The notes: a model not told the origin generated them from the sequence alone. Shown: positions 37,419-46,017, counted from the stretch's first letter. The stretch: 59,097 nucleotides of DNA from Streptosporangiaceae bacterium (GCA_025964715.1 JAOPYH010000419.1:1-59097); one strand, 5' to 3'. Numbers and translations are program-made.

Positions 37419-38902
37419 TGATTCAGGCGATCGACTACGCGGCGATCGCGCCCGTGCTGATCGTGGCGGTGGCCGCCGTGGGCGTGCTGCTCGCCGATGT
37501 CTTCGGCGCGTCCAGGCAGGTGCTCGGCCTCGTGAGCCTGGGCTCTCTGGCCGCGGGCCTGGTGACGGTGATCGCGCTGGCGTCCGGCCCGACCCGGGCA
37601 ACGTTCTGCCTGCCGGCCGGGCTGCGCGGCGGCGGGCCGCCCTCGTGCTCCTATGTGGCCGACGACTTCGCGCTGGTCTTCCAGGGCGTCGTGTTCGCGG
37701 CCGCGGTGATCGTCGTCCTGCTGTCCTTCGGCGAGATCACGGCGTCGCGGTCACCGGCGGGGGAGTACTACTTCCTGCTGCTCTGCGCCATCGCCGGGGT
37801 CGTCACGCTCGTGGCCGCCAGGGACCTCGTGCTGCTGATCGTGGCGCTGGAGACCCTCTCGCTGCCGGTCTTCGCGCTCGTGGCACTGCGACGCTATGAC
37901 GGCGCGGCGAGCGAGGCGTCCCTGAAGCTGTTCCTGATCTCGGTCATCTCCGCCGCGGTCATGCTGTTCGGCATCAGCCTGGTCTACGGGGTGACCGGCG
38001 CGATGCATCTGGACCGGGTCGCCACCGCACTGGCCCATACGCCGTCGGACCTGCGGCCGGTCGCGGCCGTCGGCGTGGTGATGGTGCTGGCCGGGTTCGC
38101 CTTCAAGGTCGCGGCGGTGCCGTTCCACTTCTGGGCTCCCGACGTCTACCAGGGCGCTCCCCTGCCGGTGGCGGCGTTCCTGTCCGTGGTGTCCAAGGCC
38201 GGCGGCTTCGCCGGGTTGGTGATCACCGTGGCGATCGGCTTCCCTTCGTACGGGTACGTGTGGGGACCGCTGATCGCCGTGGTGGCGGCGGTCACCATGA
38301 CGCTCGGCAACCTGGTCGCGCTCCGGCAGCGGCATGCCGTACGGCTCCTGGCGTGGTCCTCGGTGGCGCAGTCGGGCTACATGCTCGCCCCGCTCGCGGT
38401 CGGCGGCAGGCGGCTGAGCGACGCGGTGGCCGCCACGGTGGCCTACGTCCTGCTCTACGCGGTCATGAACATCGGGGCCTTCTCCGTGGTTGCGGCCGTC
38501 GCGCGCCGGCGTCCCCGCAATCTCGTCAAGGACTATCGCGGACTCGCCCGGGCCAACCCGGCGGCCGGCGTCGCGCTCGCGTTCTTCCTCGTCTGCCTGG
38601 CCGGCCTGCCGCCCGGGGTCATGGGGTTGTTCGCCAAGATCGTCGTCTTCCGCGCGACGGTGGCCGGCGGCGTGGTGTGGCTGGCGGTCGTGATGGCGGT
38701 CAACACCGTGATCGGGCTCTACTACTATCTCGCCTGGGCGGTGCGGCTGTTCGGGGTGCTGGACCCCGAGCCGGAGGCAGAAGCACCGCGGCTGCGGACA
38801 GGGTGGGCCGTCGGGCTGGCCATCGGCGCGGCGGCGGCGGGCGCCGTGGTGCTGTCGGTGGCGCCGCAGCTCGTCCTGCAGACGGTGTCCGCGATCACCT
38901 GA
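37418..38902 (+). CDS. nuoN2: NADH-quinone oxidoreductase subunit N, second cluster
   Basis: 494-residue antiporter-like subunit. Conserved regions are LIVALETLSLPVFALV, FKVAAVPFHFWAPDVYQGAP and LLAWSSVAQSGYML. It shares one base with nuoM2 (TGATG). It is the last nuo gene here; htpX follows after about 100 bases with its own RBS. Confidence 0.95.
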   Translation: MIQAIDYAAIAPVLIVAVAAVGVLLADVFGASRQVLGLVSLGSLAAGLVTVIALASGPTRATFCLPAGLRGGGPPSCSYVADDFALVFQGVVFAAAVIVVLLSFGEITASRSPAGEYYFLLLCAIAGVVTLVAARDLVLLIVALETLSLPVFALVALRRYDGAASEASLKLFLISVISAAVMLFGISLVYGVTGAMHLDRVATALAHTPSDLRPVAAVGVVMVLAGFAFKVAAVPFHFWAPDVYQGAPLPVAAFLSVVSKAGGFAGLVITVAIGFPSYGYVWGPLIAVVAAVTMTLGNLVALRQRHAVRLLAWSSVAQSGYMLAPLAVGGRRLSDAVAATVAYVLLYAVMNIGAFSVVAAVARRRPRNLVKDYRGLARANPAAGVALAFFLVCLAGLPPGVMGLFAKIVVFRATVAGGVVWLAVVMAVNTVIGLYYYLAWAVRLFGVLDPEPEAEAPRLRTGWAVGLAIGAAAAGAVVLSVAPQLVLQTVSAIT

Positions 38903-39001
38903 CGGGGAACGTCCGTCCAGGTCACGCCGTTATCAATAGTGACGACTCGGGTGAGCCGCGCTCCTGTTCAGCCGAGATGATCAGTCCGGGAGGCAATCAC
39001 G

Positions 39002-39859
39002 GTGCGACTCAACGGCGTCAAGACGGCGATGCTGATCGGCCTGCTGTCGGCGCTGATCCTGCTGGCCGGCTGGGCTTTCGGCCGTGGCCCGGGACTGACC
39101 ATCGCGCTGGTCATCGCGCTGCTGACCAACGGCACCGCCTACTTCTTCAGCGACCGTCTCGCGTTGCGGGCCATGCGGGCCCATCCGGTGAGCGAGGTCG
39201 AGACCCCTGTCCTCTTCCGCATCGTGCGTGAGCTGTCCACGTCGGCCCGGCAGCCGATGCCCCGCCTGTACGTCTCCGAGACCATGCAGCCCAACGCGTT
39301 CGCCACCGGGCGCAATCCGCGCCGGGCGGCGGTCTGCTGCACCCGCGGGATCCTGCAGATGCTCGACGAGCGGGAGATTCGCGCGGTGCTCGGCCACGAG
39401 CTGTCCCACGTCTACAACCGTGACGTGCTGATCGCCTCGGTGGCCGCGGGCCTCGCCACCGTGATCACGTATCTGTCCCATCTCGCGATCTTCCTGCCGT
39501 TCGGCAGGTCGGACGACGACGAGGGGCCGGGCATCTTCGGCACGCTCCTGATGCTGGTCCTGGGCCCGGTCGCGGCCATGATCATCCAGATGGCGATCAG
39601 CCGGACCAGGGAGTTCCAGGCGGACGCCGCCGGTGCGCAGCTGACCGGCGATCCCCTCGCGCTGGCCGGCGCTCTGCGCAAGATCGACGCCGGCGCGCGG
39701 GCCAGGCCGTTGCCGCCCGACCCGGAGCTGGCCCCGGTGAGCGCGCTCATGATCGTCAACCCGTTCCGCGGCCAGGGCCTGGTGCGGTTGTTCTCCACCC
39801 ATCCGCCCACGGAGGAGCGCGTGGCAAGGCTGGAGCGGATGGCGGGTTACCGCCGCTAG
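39002..39859 (+). CDS. htpX: HtpX-like M48 membrane zinc metalloprotease
   Basis: 285 residues. Two N-terminal helices (about residues 8-45), then the catalytic motif GHELSHVYNRD (HExxH), two further hydrophobic segments, and the third zinc ligand in REFQADAAGA. HtpX proteases degrade misfolded membrane proteins on the cytoplasmic side. GTG 39002 follows GGGAGG at 38988-38993. Position right after the nuo cluster suggests possible membrane-protein quality control there, which is inference. Confidence 0.94.
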   Translation: MRLNGVKTAMLIGLLSALILLAGWAFGRGPGLTIALVIALLTNGTAYFFSDRLALRAMRAHPVSEVETPVLFRIVRELSTSARQPMPRLYVSETMQPNAFATGRNPRRAAVCCTRGILQMLDEREIRAVLGHELSHVYNRDVLIASVAAGLATVITYLSHLAIFLPFGRSDDDEGPGIFGTLLMLVLGPVAAMIIQMAISRTREFQADAAGAQLTGDPLALAGALRKIDAGARARPLPPDPELAPVSALMIVNPFRGQGLVRLFSTHPPTEERVARLERMAGYRR

Positions 39860-39878
39860 AGCGTGCCGCGGAGTCGGC

Positions 39879-40685
39879 CTAGAACTCGTCCAGACCGCCG
39901 ACCTGACCGATCGTGAACAGGTGCCGGGTCGCGGCACAGATCGTCTCCAGCGTGTGAACCGGGGTGCCCTCGGTGGAGTAGGAAGCGCGCAGCACCTGGA
40001 CGACCCACTCGCCCGGGTCCAAATCGAGTGTCTCGCCCTCGAACGTGGTCGCGGGCCGGGCGGTCAGGGTCTCGTCGGCATGCCCGAAGGCGTAGCCGAG
40101 CGCCAGGATCGCGGACTGGAGCGACGGCTTCACGAACTCCGGCTCGGCGATGCGGGTGCCCGAGAACAGGTCGGCGCGGAAGTACGACGTCGCGATCCGC
40201 ACGGGGACCCCGTTCGCGGTCATCATCTTGCGCCGGGCGATGATCTCGTCTCCCGGCTGGACCTTCAGGCAGGCGGCCACGTGCTCTCGCGCCGGCTCGG
40301 GGCCGATGTAGAGCATCTGGCGCTCGGGACTGATGCCCTGACGCTCGGCCTCGACCAGGAACAGCGACACGGAGCCGCGCGTGGCCGGATCCGTGGGCAG
40401 GGCACGCTGCACGATGACGCGCGCACCCTTGGAGGCGGGCGGCTCGGGAGCCTTGGCCGTGGGCCCCTTGCGCATCTGGGACACCCGGCCAGGCGAGACG
40501 CCGAGCGCGCCGGCGATCTCCTCGAGGGTGTGGCCGGCCTCGCGGGCCTCGGCGATGGCGCCGCGCCGGAGCCGAGCGGCCTCTTCGGTGAGGCCCTGCT
40601 GTTCGGTCATCGCACGGCTGATGGCCCGTGCACGCTCGATTGGGTCGGTGATGGCGGAAATGTCGCGCAGCGTTCTCAGATCCAC
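39879..40685 (-). CDS. UTRA-domain transcriptional regulator with a non-GntR HTH
   Basis: 268 residues. The C-terminal about 170 residues form a UTRA effector-binding domain (GDEIIARRKMMTANGVPV, SYFRADLFSG, TLTARPATTFE). The N-terminus is not the winged helix of GntR proteins: a long helix (DPIERARAISRAMTEQQG) is followed by a simple HTH (HTLEEIAGALGVSPGRVSQMRKG, split here; about residues 52-74). It probably represses itself and the divergent gene through the two repeats in the shared intergenic region. The ligand is unknown. Confidence 0.82.
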   Translation of the reverse strand: MDLRTLRDISAITDPIERARAISRAMTEQQGLTEEAARLRRGAIAEAREAGHTLEEIAGALGVSPGRVSQMRKGPTAKAPEPPASKGARVIVQRALPTDPATRGSVSLFLVEAERQGISPERQMLYIGPEPAREHVAACLKVQPGDEIIARRKMMTANGVPVRIATSYFRADLFSGTRIAEPEFVKPSLQSAILALGYAFGHADETLTARPATTFEGETLDLDPGEWVVQVLRASYSTEGTPVHTLETICAATRHLFTIGQVGGLDEF

Positions 40686-40703
40686 GGAGCCCTTCCTGAC
40701 GAG

Positions 40704-40720
40704 CTTTAGCCCCCCTATTG
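40704..40720. promoter_or_regulatory. operator-like repeat, copy 1 (imperfect)
   Basis: CTTTAG-CCCCC-CTATTG, an imperfect version of the dyad at 40762-40778. It lies 19 bases upstream of the UTRA regulator start, where binding would block its expression. Confidence 0.5.
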
Positions 40721-40761
40721 CGCCTCAACAGAGAGTGTCCGTATGCTCACCCCACACCGAA

Positions 40762-40778
40762 CTTTAGACCCCCTAAAG
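40762..40778. promoter_or_regulatory. operator-like repeat, copy 2 (perfect dyad)
   Basis: CTTTAG-ACCCC-CTAAAG, a perfect 6-bp inverted repeat with a 5-base spacer, 24 bases before the ATG of the divergent small gene. The spacing between the two copies is 58 bases. Likely the target of the adjacent UTRA regulator. Confidence 0.55.
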
Positions 40779-40802
40779 GTCTACATTCAGGGAGATCGCG
40801 TC

Positions 40803-41156
40803 ATGGGTGAAGGTTCATCCGGTCCTGTCGCCCATCTTGCTATAGACGGCATGGACCCCGTACAGCAGGACGTCGACGAGACCAGGACCCGGATGCGTGC
40901 CGAGTTCCCTGGCTGGTCGGTGTGGAGGGCTCGCCGGCTCGACGGCGGCTTGGGCAGCTGGTGCGCCACGCGCGACCGGCTGCTCACCTGCGAGGAGATG
41001 TTCCACGGTCTGGCCCACACGCTCGTGTGCGACCATCTCCGGCAGCTCCGCGAGGAGCTCGTCCTCCAGGCCCAGGCCGAGGCGGGGCTGAGCGAGCGCG
41101 AGTCCGGGGGAGTGACACGACCCGGCACCTGTGGTCCCGGCACCGGGTCGTGGTGA
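40803..41156 (+). CDS. small protein of unknown function, divergent from UTRA regulator
   Basis: 117 residues, no recognised domain. It contains a conserved-looking WSVWRARRLDGGLGSWCATR region and an acidic/Gln-rich helix (LRQLREELVLQAQAEAGL). The start ATG 40803 has GGGAGAT upstream. Sharing an operator region with the UTRA regulator suggests that the pair is coregulated. The end is 21 bases from the convergent yajQ stop. Confidence 0.6.
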   Translation: MGEGSSGPVAHLAIDGMDPVQQDVDETRTRMRAEFPGWSVWRARRLDGGLGSWCATRDRLLTCEEMFHGLAHTLVCDHLRQLREELVLQAQAEAGLSERESGGVTRPGTCGPGTGSW

Positions 41157-41177
41157 GCTGAGCGGCAGGGGCTCCGC

Positions 41178-41666
41178 TCAGCGATAGTTCGTGAACTGAA
41201 GGGCGACGTCGAGGTCCTTGCCCTTGAGGAGGGACATGACCTCCTGCAGGTCGTCCTTCTTCTTGGAGCTCACCCGCAGCTCGTCTCCCTGGATCTGGGC
41301 CTTCACGCCCTTCGGCCCCTCGTCCCGGATCATCTTGCCGATCTTCTTGGCGTCGTCCTGGGAGATGCCCTCCTTGAGCGCGACGCCGAGCCGGTAGTCC
41401 TTGCCGGACAGCTTGGGCTCTCCCGCGTCGAGGACCTTCAGTGAGACCCCGCGCTTGATCAGCTTCTCCTTGAAAACGTCGAGGACCGCGTCGGCGCGCT
41501 CCTCGCTGTTGGCCTTGATCTCGATGCTGTCCCCGGACCAGGCGATGCTCGCCCCGACGCCCTTGAAATCGAACCGGTGGCCGACCTCCTTGGCCGTCTG
41601 GTTCAGGGCGTTGTCGACCTCCTGGTGGTCGATCTTGGAGACGATGTCGAACGACGAGTCAGCCAA
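41178..41666 (-). CDS. yajQ: YajQ family nucleotide-binding protein
   Basis: 162 residues, normal length. Starts [20 protein letters not shown] and has [15 protein letters not shown] and [16 protein letters not shown] family segments, ending ALQFTNYR. YajQ proteins bind nucleotides, and c-di-GMP in some species. The start appears to be TTG 41666 (GAGAAGGG eight to nine bases upstream); no ATG or GTG fits the family N-terminus. Confidence 0.93.
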   Translation of the reverse strand: MADSSFDIVSKIDHQEVDNALNQTAKEVGHRFDFKGVGASIAWSGDSIEIKANSEERADAVLDVFKEKLIKRGVSLKVLDAGEPKLSGKDYRLGVALKEGISQDDAKKIGKMIRDEGPKGVKAQIQGDELRVSSKKKDDLQEVMSLLKGKDLDVALQFTNYR

Positions 41667-41892
41667 AGCACAAACCCTTCTCGCTGCTTGGAACGGGCTC
41701 CCTGCCGCCGGCGGCAGCCGTGTGGCGTCACCGCCATCCACGAGGCCGGCCGCTACTGGGACCAGCCTAGTCAGGGCCGCCTCCGCGCCGCGTCCCAAGG
41801 CGCGGGGAGGCCGCCCGAAGATCGAAATCGGATGTCACCTTCACCGCCCAGGTCCGCTATCCTTTCCAGTGCCATCGCGCAAGCGATGCCAC

Positions 41893-41974
41893 GGCGGGTT
41901 GCCCGAGCGGCCAAAGGGAACGGTCTGTAAAACCGTCGGCTCAGCCTACGTTGGTTCGAACCCAACACCCGCCA
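41893..41974 (+). tRNA. tRNA-Tyr (GTA)
   Basis: Complete class II cloverleaf of 82 bases. Acceptor stem GGCGGGT/ACCCGCC, anticodon loop CTGTAAA with anticodon GTA, long variable arm, and T-loop GGTTCGAACC. CCA is not encoded. A strong terminator starts 7 bases after the end. Confidence 0.96.
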
Positions 41975-41981
41975 CACTGCG

Positions 41982-42026
41982 GAGAACGGCCCCTGACCGG
42001 GGAAGATCTGGTCAGGGGCCGTTCTC
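41982..42026. terminator. terminator after tRNA-Tyr
   Basis: Perfect 17-bp inverted repeat GAGAACGGCCCCTGACC / GGTCAGGGGCCGTTCTC with an 11-base loop, followed by TGTCTCG. No long T-run, as is common in high-GC actinomycetes. Confidence 0.85.
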
Positions 42027-42128
42027 TGTCTCGCGCCATTGATCCCGCGCACACCTGTCAGTTTTTCTGCATGATCCCTTCAACCGAGGTCGTACTCTTC
42101 CTGTGACCAAGCAAATGCGGAGGGTAAC

Positions 42129-42398
42129 ATGGCCGAGGCCAGGGAGCGACTGGAGAAGTTAGCGGCAGCGCTGACGGAGATGGGGCTGAGGGTCCGGCTG
42201 GTGGTGGGGGAGCCGCCGTTGCTGCACGTGGTGAACATCGGGCCACCGCCACTGCAAGAGCAGATCGGCTGCTGTGTCAATGACGGGGAACTGTGGTTCC
42301 AGTGGACGGCATTGCAGGTCTTTCTCGGCCGCGCCGGTGATGTGCCGAGCGCCGTCGAGCGGGTTCTCTACGTATTGCATGTCGGTAGTGAGGTATGA
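42129..42398 (+). CDS. small hypothetical protein (89 residues)
   Basis: ATG 42129 with GAGGG eight bases upstream. An N-terminal amphipathic helix (ARERLEKLAAALTEMG) is followed by strand-like LRVRLVVGEPPLLHVVNI and a WFQWTALQ segment. No domain recognised. AT-richer upstream region; the next gene downstream is the XRE regulator, 258 bases away. Confidence 0.55.
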   Translation: MAEARERLEKLAAALTEMGLRVRLVVGEPPLLHVVNIGPPPLQEQIGCCVNDGELWFQWTALQVFLGRAGDVPSAVERVLYVLHVGSEV

Positions 42399-42486
42399 CG
42401 CCTGCCCGGCGGCGCAAGCCCGGGACATCGGGGTGGAACATCCCGCGCCATGACCGTTTGAAGATCGGCTCTCGTCGTGCCGGTCG

Positions 42487-42541
42487 GCATCCCCGTGAGG
42501 GGATGCGTCGGGGGGAACCCGTCCGCTGGAGGAGCGACGGG
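42487..42541 (+). ncRNA. possible structured leader before the XRE gene
   Basis: Two adjacent stable hairpins: GCATCCCC-GTGA-GGGGATGC (42487-42506, perfect), then CCCGTC(c)GCT-GGAGG-AGCGACGGG (42518-42541, one bulged C), whose loop is a Shine-Dalgarno-like GGAGG. They occupy the middle of a 258-base gap. I do not recognise a known riboswitch; function unknown. Confidence 0.35.
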
Positions 42542-42656
42542 CAGAAAACGACGAATCGGACTTGACTGGTCCACCGCGCCGTACAACCAGGATTTCCGTT
42601 TGTGCTGACAGATCGACTGACGGTCACGGGTTGCGGGTTCGGCGAACGGAGTGCCA

Positions 42657-43874
42657 GTGCAGGAACAGATGACCACAGGGCGGCGGGTCGCCCGCGCACG
42701 GCGTCGTAAGGGGTGGGACCAGACGACGTTGGCGCGGCAGATGGGCCGCTCGGTGAGCTGGATGACGAAGGTCGAGAACGACAGGCTGCCGCTCGACCGC
42801 GCGAGTGTGCTGGCGAAGCTGGCCGAGCTGCTGGCGGTCGAGGTGCCAGAGCTGACCGGACAGCCCTACCGGCACGAGACCGCCGACCTCGACTCGGGCC
42901 ACGCGGCCATCCCGGAGCTGCGCCTCGCACTTCAGCGGGCGACGATGCCGGAAGGTGCCGCACTCCTCGGAGACCACGCGCCGAGGCCGCTCGCGGAGCT
43001 GAAGAGGCAGATCTCCGACGCCGAGGCGCTCCGCCAGGATGCCGCGTTCAGCACGCTGGGCGGCATCCTTCCGCAGATCATCACCGACCTGGTCGTCCAC
43101 ACCCGCGACCGTGGGTCCTCGGGCTGGGACGGCGCCGAGGCGCTCATGCTGCGGGCCTGCCACATGGCGCGGGTCACCTCCAATCTGCTCGGCCACCACG
43201 ACCTGGGCTGGACGGCGGTGCAGCGGGAGCTCATCGCCGCCGACCGTGTGGGCGCGCCCGAGCTCGTGGCGGCGTCGGCATGGGACCTGTGCGGGGTCTG
43301 GCTGCACGAGGCATCCCTGGAAGGCGCCAGGAACGCGGCCCTCGCGGCCCTGGACGAGATCGACGAGCACATGTCCTCGGGGGACCCGGTCCTGCAGGCG
43401 CTCTGGGGGGCGCTGCACCTGCGGGCCGCCGTGGCCAACTCGCGGCTGCTCAACAGGGGAGAGGCCGAGGGCCACCTCGACCAGGCCGAACGGGCCGCCA
43501 CGCGGCTGCCGCCGCACGGCAACGTCTTCCAGACCCAGTTCAACACTGTGAACACCCGTATCCACGCGGTGGAGATCAACCTGGAGCTGGGCCGTCCCCG
43601 CGACGCCATGGCGATGATCGAGCAGGTCTCCGTCGCCGACATCGTCTCCAGGGAACGACAGGCGCACTACTGGACGTGCCGGGCCGCCGGGATGGCGATG
43701 AACCGCAAGGACGACAAGGCAGTGGAGGCGTTGCTGATCGCCGACCGGATCGCGCCGCAGCACGTACGTAACCGGCCCCTCGTCCGTAATCTGGTACGCG
43801 ACCTGCGTTGCAACGGCAGGCACTCCAAGGGGCGGGAGATGCGGGCTCTCGCGACCCGGATGGGCCTGGACTGA
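42657..43874 (+). CDS. XRE-family transcriptional regulator with C-terminal TPR-like domain
   Basis: About 405 residues. N-terminal HTH (GRRVARARRRKGWDQTTLAR, then SVSWMTKVENDR; residues 6-45) and a helical repeat-rich C-terminal region (for example AHYWTCRAAGMAMNRKD) typical of a large streptomycete/actinomycete regulator family. GTG 42657 is spaced five bases from GGAG; GTG 42651 and ATG 42669 are also possible. The PP2C-like gene follows after 34 bases, so the two are likely cotranscribed. Targets unknown. Confidence 0.85.
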   Translation: MQEQMTTGRRVARARRRKGWDQTTLARQMGRSVSWMTKVENDRLPLDRASVLAKLAELLAVEVPELTGQPYRHETADLDSGHAAIPELRLALQRATMPEGAALLGDHAPRPLAELKRQISDAEALRQDAAFSTLGGILPQIITDLVVHTRDRGSSGWDGAEALMLRACHMARVTSNLLGHHDLGWTAVQRELIAADRVGAPELVAASAWDLCGVWLHEASLEGARNAALAALDEIDEHMSSGDPVLQALWGALHLRAAVANSRLLNRGEAEGHLDQAERAATRLPPHGNVFQTQFNTVNTRIHAVEINLELGRPRDAMAMIEQVSVADIVSRERQAHYWTCRAAGMAMNRKDDKAVEALLIADRIAPQHVRNRPLVRNLVRDLRCNGRHSKGREMRALATRMGLD

Positions 43875-43908
43875 CGCCAGGCCCGGCCGGCCCGGCAGGA
43901 TGGTCTCC

Positions 43909-44670
43909 GTGCAGATCAGCTACGCCACGCAGGCGGCACCCGGCGAACGCAACGAGGACTACGTGGTCGCCGGCCCGAGCTGGGCGCTGGTGCTCGACGG
44001 GGCCACGGCGGCGCCTGAGGTGGACAGCGGCTGCGTGCACTCGGTGAGCTGGCTGGTCCGCAATCTCGCGGGGGCGCTCGCGGCCGGGCTCGCCGGTGAG
44101 CCCGATCGGGAGCTGCCCGCGCTGCTCGCCGAGGCGATCAAGAGCACTCGCGCGGCGCACGCCGGCAGGTGTGATCTGACCAACCCCGACAGTCCCTCGG
44201 CGACTGTCACCATGCTGCGCCGGCGCGAGGACGAGATCGACTGGCTCGTGCTCGCCGACTCGCCGCTGGTCCTGGACGTAGGGGGACAGGTCCGGGCCGT
44301 CGTGGACGACAGGGTCGCCCGCCTGCCCAGCTACACCACAGAGGCCGTACGGGCGGCGCGCAACGACCCCGCGGGGTTCTGGGTGGCCGGCGCGCGCCCG
44401 GAGGCCGCCTACGAGGCGCTGACCGGGGCCGTGCCGGCCGCGGGGGTACGCCGCGCGGCGTTGTTCACCGACGGGGCCTCGCGTCTCGCCGAGCGCTTCG
44501 GGCGGACGGACTGGACGGGCCTGCTCGACCAGCTCGCGGCCGCCGGGCCGGTTGAGCTCATCCGGCGCACCAGGGCCGCCGAGCGGGCCGACATCGAGGC
44601 CGGCCGGGTGCACGCCCGGGGCAAGCCCCACGACGACGCGACGGCGGTCCTCGTGGTCTTTCCGGGGTGA
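43909..44670 (+). CDS. PP2C-like protein phosphatase domain protein
   Basis: 253 residues, divergent metal-dependent phosphatase. Metal-binding-type acids are visible in GERNEDYV, LVLDGATA, LFTDGASR and HDDATAVLVV. The classic DGHGG is replaced by DGATA, so catalytic activity is plausible but unproven. GTG 43909 is preferred for RBS spacing; ATG 43900 adds three residues. Operon with the XRE gene suggests a regulatory module. Confidence 0.78.
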   Translation: MQISYATQAAPGERNEDYVVAGPSWALVLDGATAAPEVDSGCVHSVSWLVRNLAGALAAGLAGEPDRELPALLAEAIKSTRAAHAGRCDLTNPDSPSATVTMLRRREDEIDWLVLADSPLVLDVGGQVRAVVDDRVARLPSYTTEAVRAARNDPAGFWVAGARPEAAYEALTGAVPAAGVRRAALFTDGASRLAERFGRTDWTGLLDQLAAAGPVELIRRTRAAERADIEAGRVHARGKPHDDATAVLVVFPG

Positions 44671-44754
44671 CGATCCTGGTCTCCGGCCTCGGCGGATTCC
44701 GATTTCGCACCGTGGCCCGGGTCCGTGTATGGTTGCGGAGCGCCCAGGGCGCAG

Positions 44755-44827
44755 GCCCCTTTAGCTCAGTCGGCAGAGCGTCTCCATGGTAAGGAGAAGG
44801 TCTACGGTTCGATTCCGTAAAGGGGCT
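44755..44827 (+). tRNA. tRNA-Thr (GGT)
   Basis: 73-base cloverleaf. Acceptor GCCCCTT/AAGGGGC, anticodon loop ATGGTAA with anticodon GGT, T-arm TACGGTTCGATTCCGTA. CCA is not encoded. Confidence 0.96.
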
Positions 44828-44978
44828 CGAGAACTGAGACCGTCCACCAGCAGGATCCGGTGGCGGTCTCTTCGCTTTTATCCCGTCCCGCCTCTGACCT
44901 GGGCTTTGACACGGCAGAGGATCGGGCGGATCGTGGAACCGAGGGTCTCACGTCGTCTGGCGACCTGAGGTGGTGCCC

Positions 44979-45437
44979 ATGTCAGCGCAGGTGGTGCAAT
45001 GCGGCGACTGCGGCCGCAAGAACCGCGTGCCCGCGGTGGCCGATGGTGTACCCCGCTGCGGCAACTGCCATCAGCCGTTGCCGTGGATCGCCGAGGCGGG
45101 CGACCAGGATTTCGCCGACGTCGCGGAGCAGGCCGGCCTCCCGGTCCTCATCGACTTCTGGGCACCCTGGTGCGGTCCCTGCCGCACGGTGACCCCGGTC
45201 CTCGAGCAGCTGGCCCGGGAGATGGCCGGCCGGATCAAGCTCGTGAAGGTCAATGTGGACCTGAACCCCGGGCTCTCGCAGCGGTTCGGCGTCCAGGCCG
45301 TCCCCACCCTCATGGTGATGTACCGCGGCGAGGTCATCGCCCGGCAACCCGGCGCGGCCCCGGCCCCCGTGCTGCGGTCCTGGGTCGAGGACGCGCTCCG
45401 AAAGGCGGGTGAGCCGGCGCGCCACCAAGGCTCCTGA
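44979..45437 (+). CDS. trxC: thioredoxin with N-terminal zinc ribbon (Trx2 type)
   Basis: 152 residues. A four-Cys zinc ribbon (CGDC near residue 8 and CGNC near residue 30) precedes a full thioredoxin domain with active site WCGPC and cis-Pro region QAVPTLMVMYRG. Cytoplasmic disulfide reductase; zinc-ribbon thioredoxins are often linked to oxidative stress. ATG 44979 follows GAGG by eight bases; GTG 44970 is in frame but poorly placed. Confidence 0.9.
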   Translation: MSAQVVQCGDCGRKNRVPAVADGVPRCGNCHQPLPWIAEAGDQDFADVAEQAGLPVLIDFWAPWCGPCRTVTPVLEQLAREMAGRIKLVKVNVDLNPGLSQRFGVQAVPTLMVMYRGEVIARQPGAAPAPVLRSWVEDALRKAGEPARHQGS

Positions 45438-45705
45438 GTCGCCGCTGAACTTACTCTGACCTGCGAGATCACGGCCCGTCGGCTGGTGATGGGCCCGGCC
45501 GTCCGCCGCCGGGTCCCGGCCGTCGGTGAGCACCGCTCTGAGTTGGGGTATCCTTGCCTGTCGATGGCGATAGCCGTCGATCGCTCGACCGCCCCAGGGC
45601 ATGGGGTGGCGGCGCGGGGAGTCTTCTAGGCGATGGCCGAGGCTTTGAACCGCGAACCTCCCGGTGTGAGCCGGGATCCCGGGCCACACCGGGAAAGGAT
45701 GCCAA

Positions 45706-45782
45706 GGCGGAGTAGCTCAGTCAGGCAGAGCAAGCGGCTCATAATCGCTGTGTCGCCGGTTCAAGTCCGGCCTCCGCTACCA
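45706..45782 (+). tRNA. tRNA-Met (CAT), CCA encoded
   Basis: 74-base body plus encoded CCA. Acceptor GGCGGAG/CTCCGCT with a G1-U72 wobble, D-arm GCTC/GAGC, anticodon loop CTCATAA with CAT, T-arm GCCGG/CCGGC. It lacks the C1-A72 mismatch and GGG/CCC anticodon stem of initiators, so elongator Met is most likely; tRNA-Ile2 with modified CAT is less likely. Confidence 0.88.
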
Positions 45783-45852
45783 CCTCGTTGTTTCGCCCCC
45801 CGGCGGAACGGCAAGGTCTGTCCATGTCCCTCGCGCAGAAAGGCACTCCATC

Positions 45853-46017
45853 GTGGCTGCCACCGACGTACGGCCGAAGATCACGCTGGCCTGCCAGGAG
45901 TGCAAGCACCGTAACTACATCACGCGGAAGAACCGGCGCAACGACCCGGACCGGCTGGAGCTCAAGAAGTACTGCCCCAACTGCCGTACGCACCGGGCCC
46001 ACCGGGAAACCCGCTAA
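45853..46017 (+). CDS. rpmG: 50S ribosomal protein L33
   Basis: 54 residues. It has the zinc-binding type with CQEC and CPNC pairs, and the family core [16 protein letters not shown]. Start GTG 45853. Located between tRNA-Met and the MaoC-dehydratase pair, a common actinobacterial arrangement. Zinc dependence suggests that a zinc-free paralogue may exist elsewhere. Confidence 0.95.
   Translation: MAATDVRPKITLACQECKHRNYITRKNRRNDPDRLELKKYCPNCRTHRAHRETR

Noticed and set aside
29600..38902. Second nuo cluster as a decayed duplicate of the first
   Set aside because: All cluster ligands and pump residues are kept, subunit lengths differ in a consistent way, and NuoM2 is not closer to NuoM1 than to general NuoM, so it is an old, functional variant.
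45706..45782. tRNA-Met as initiator
   Set aside because: No C1-A72 mismatch and no three G-C pairs next to the anticodon loop.
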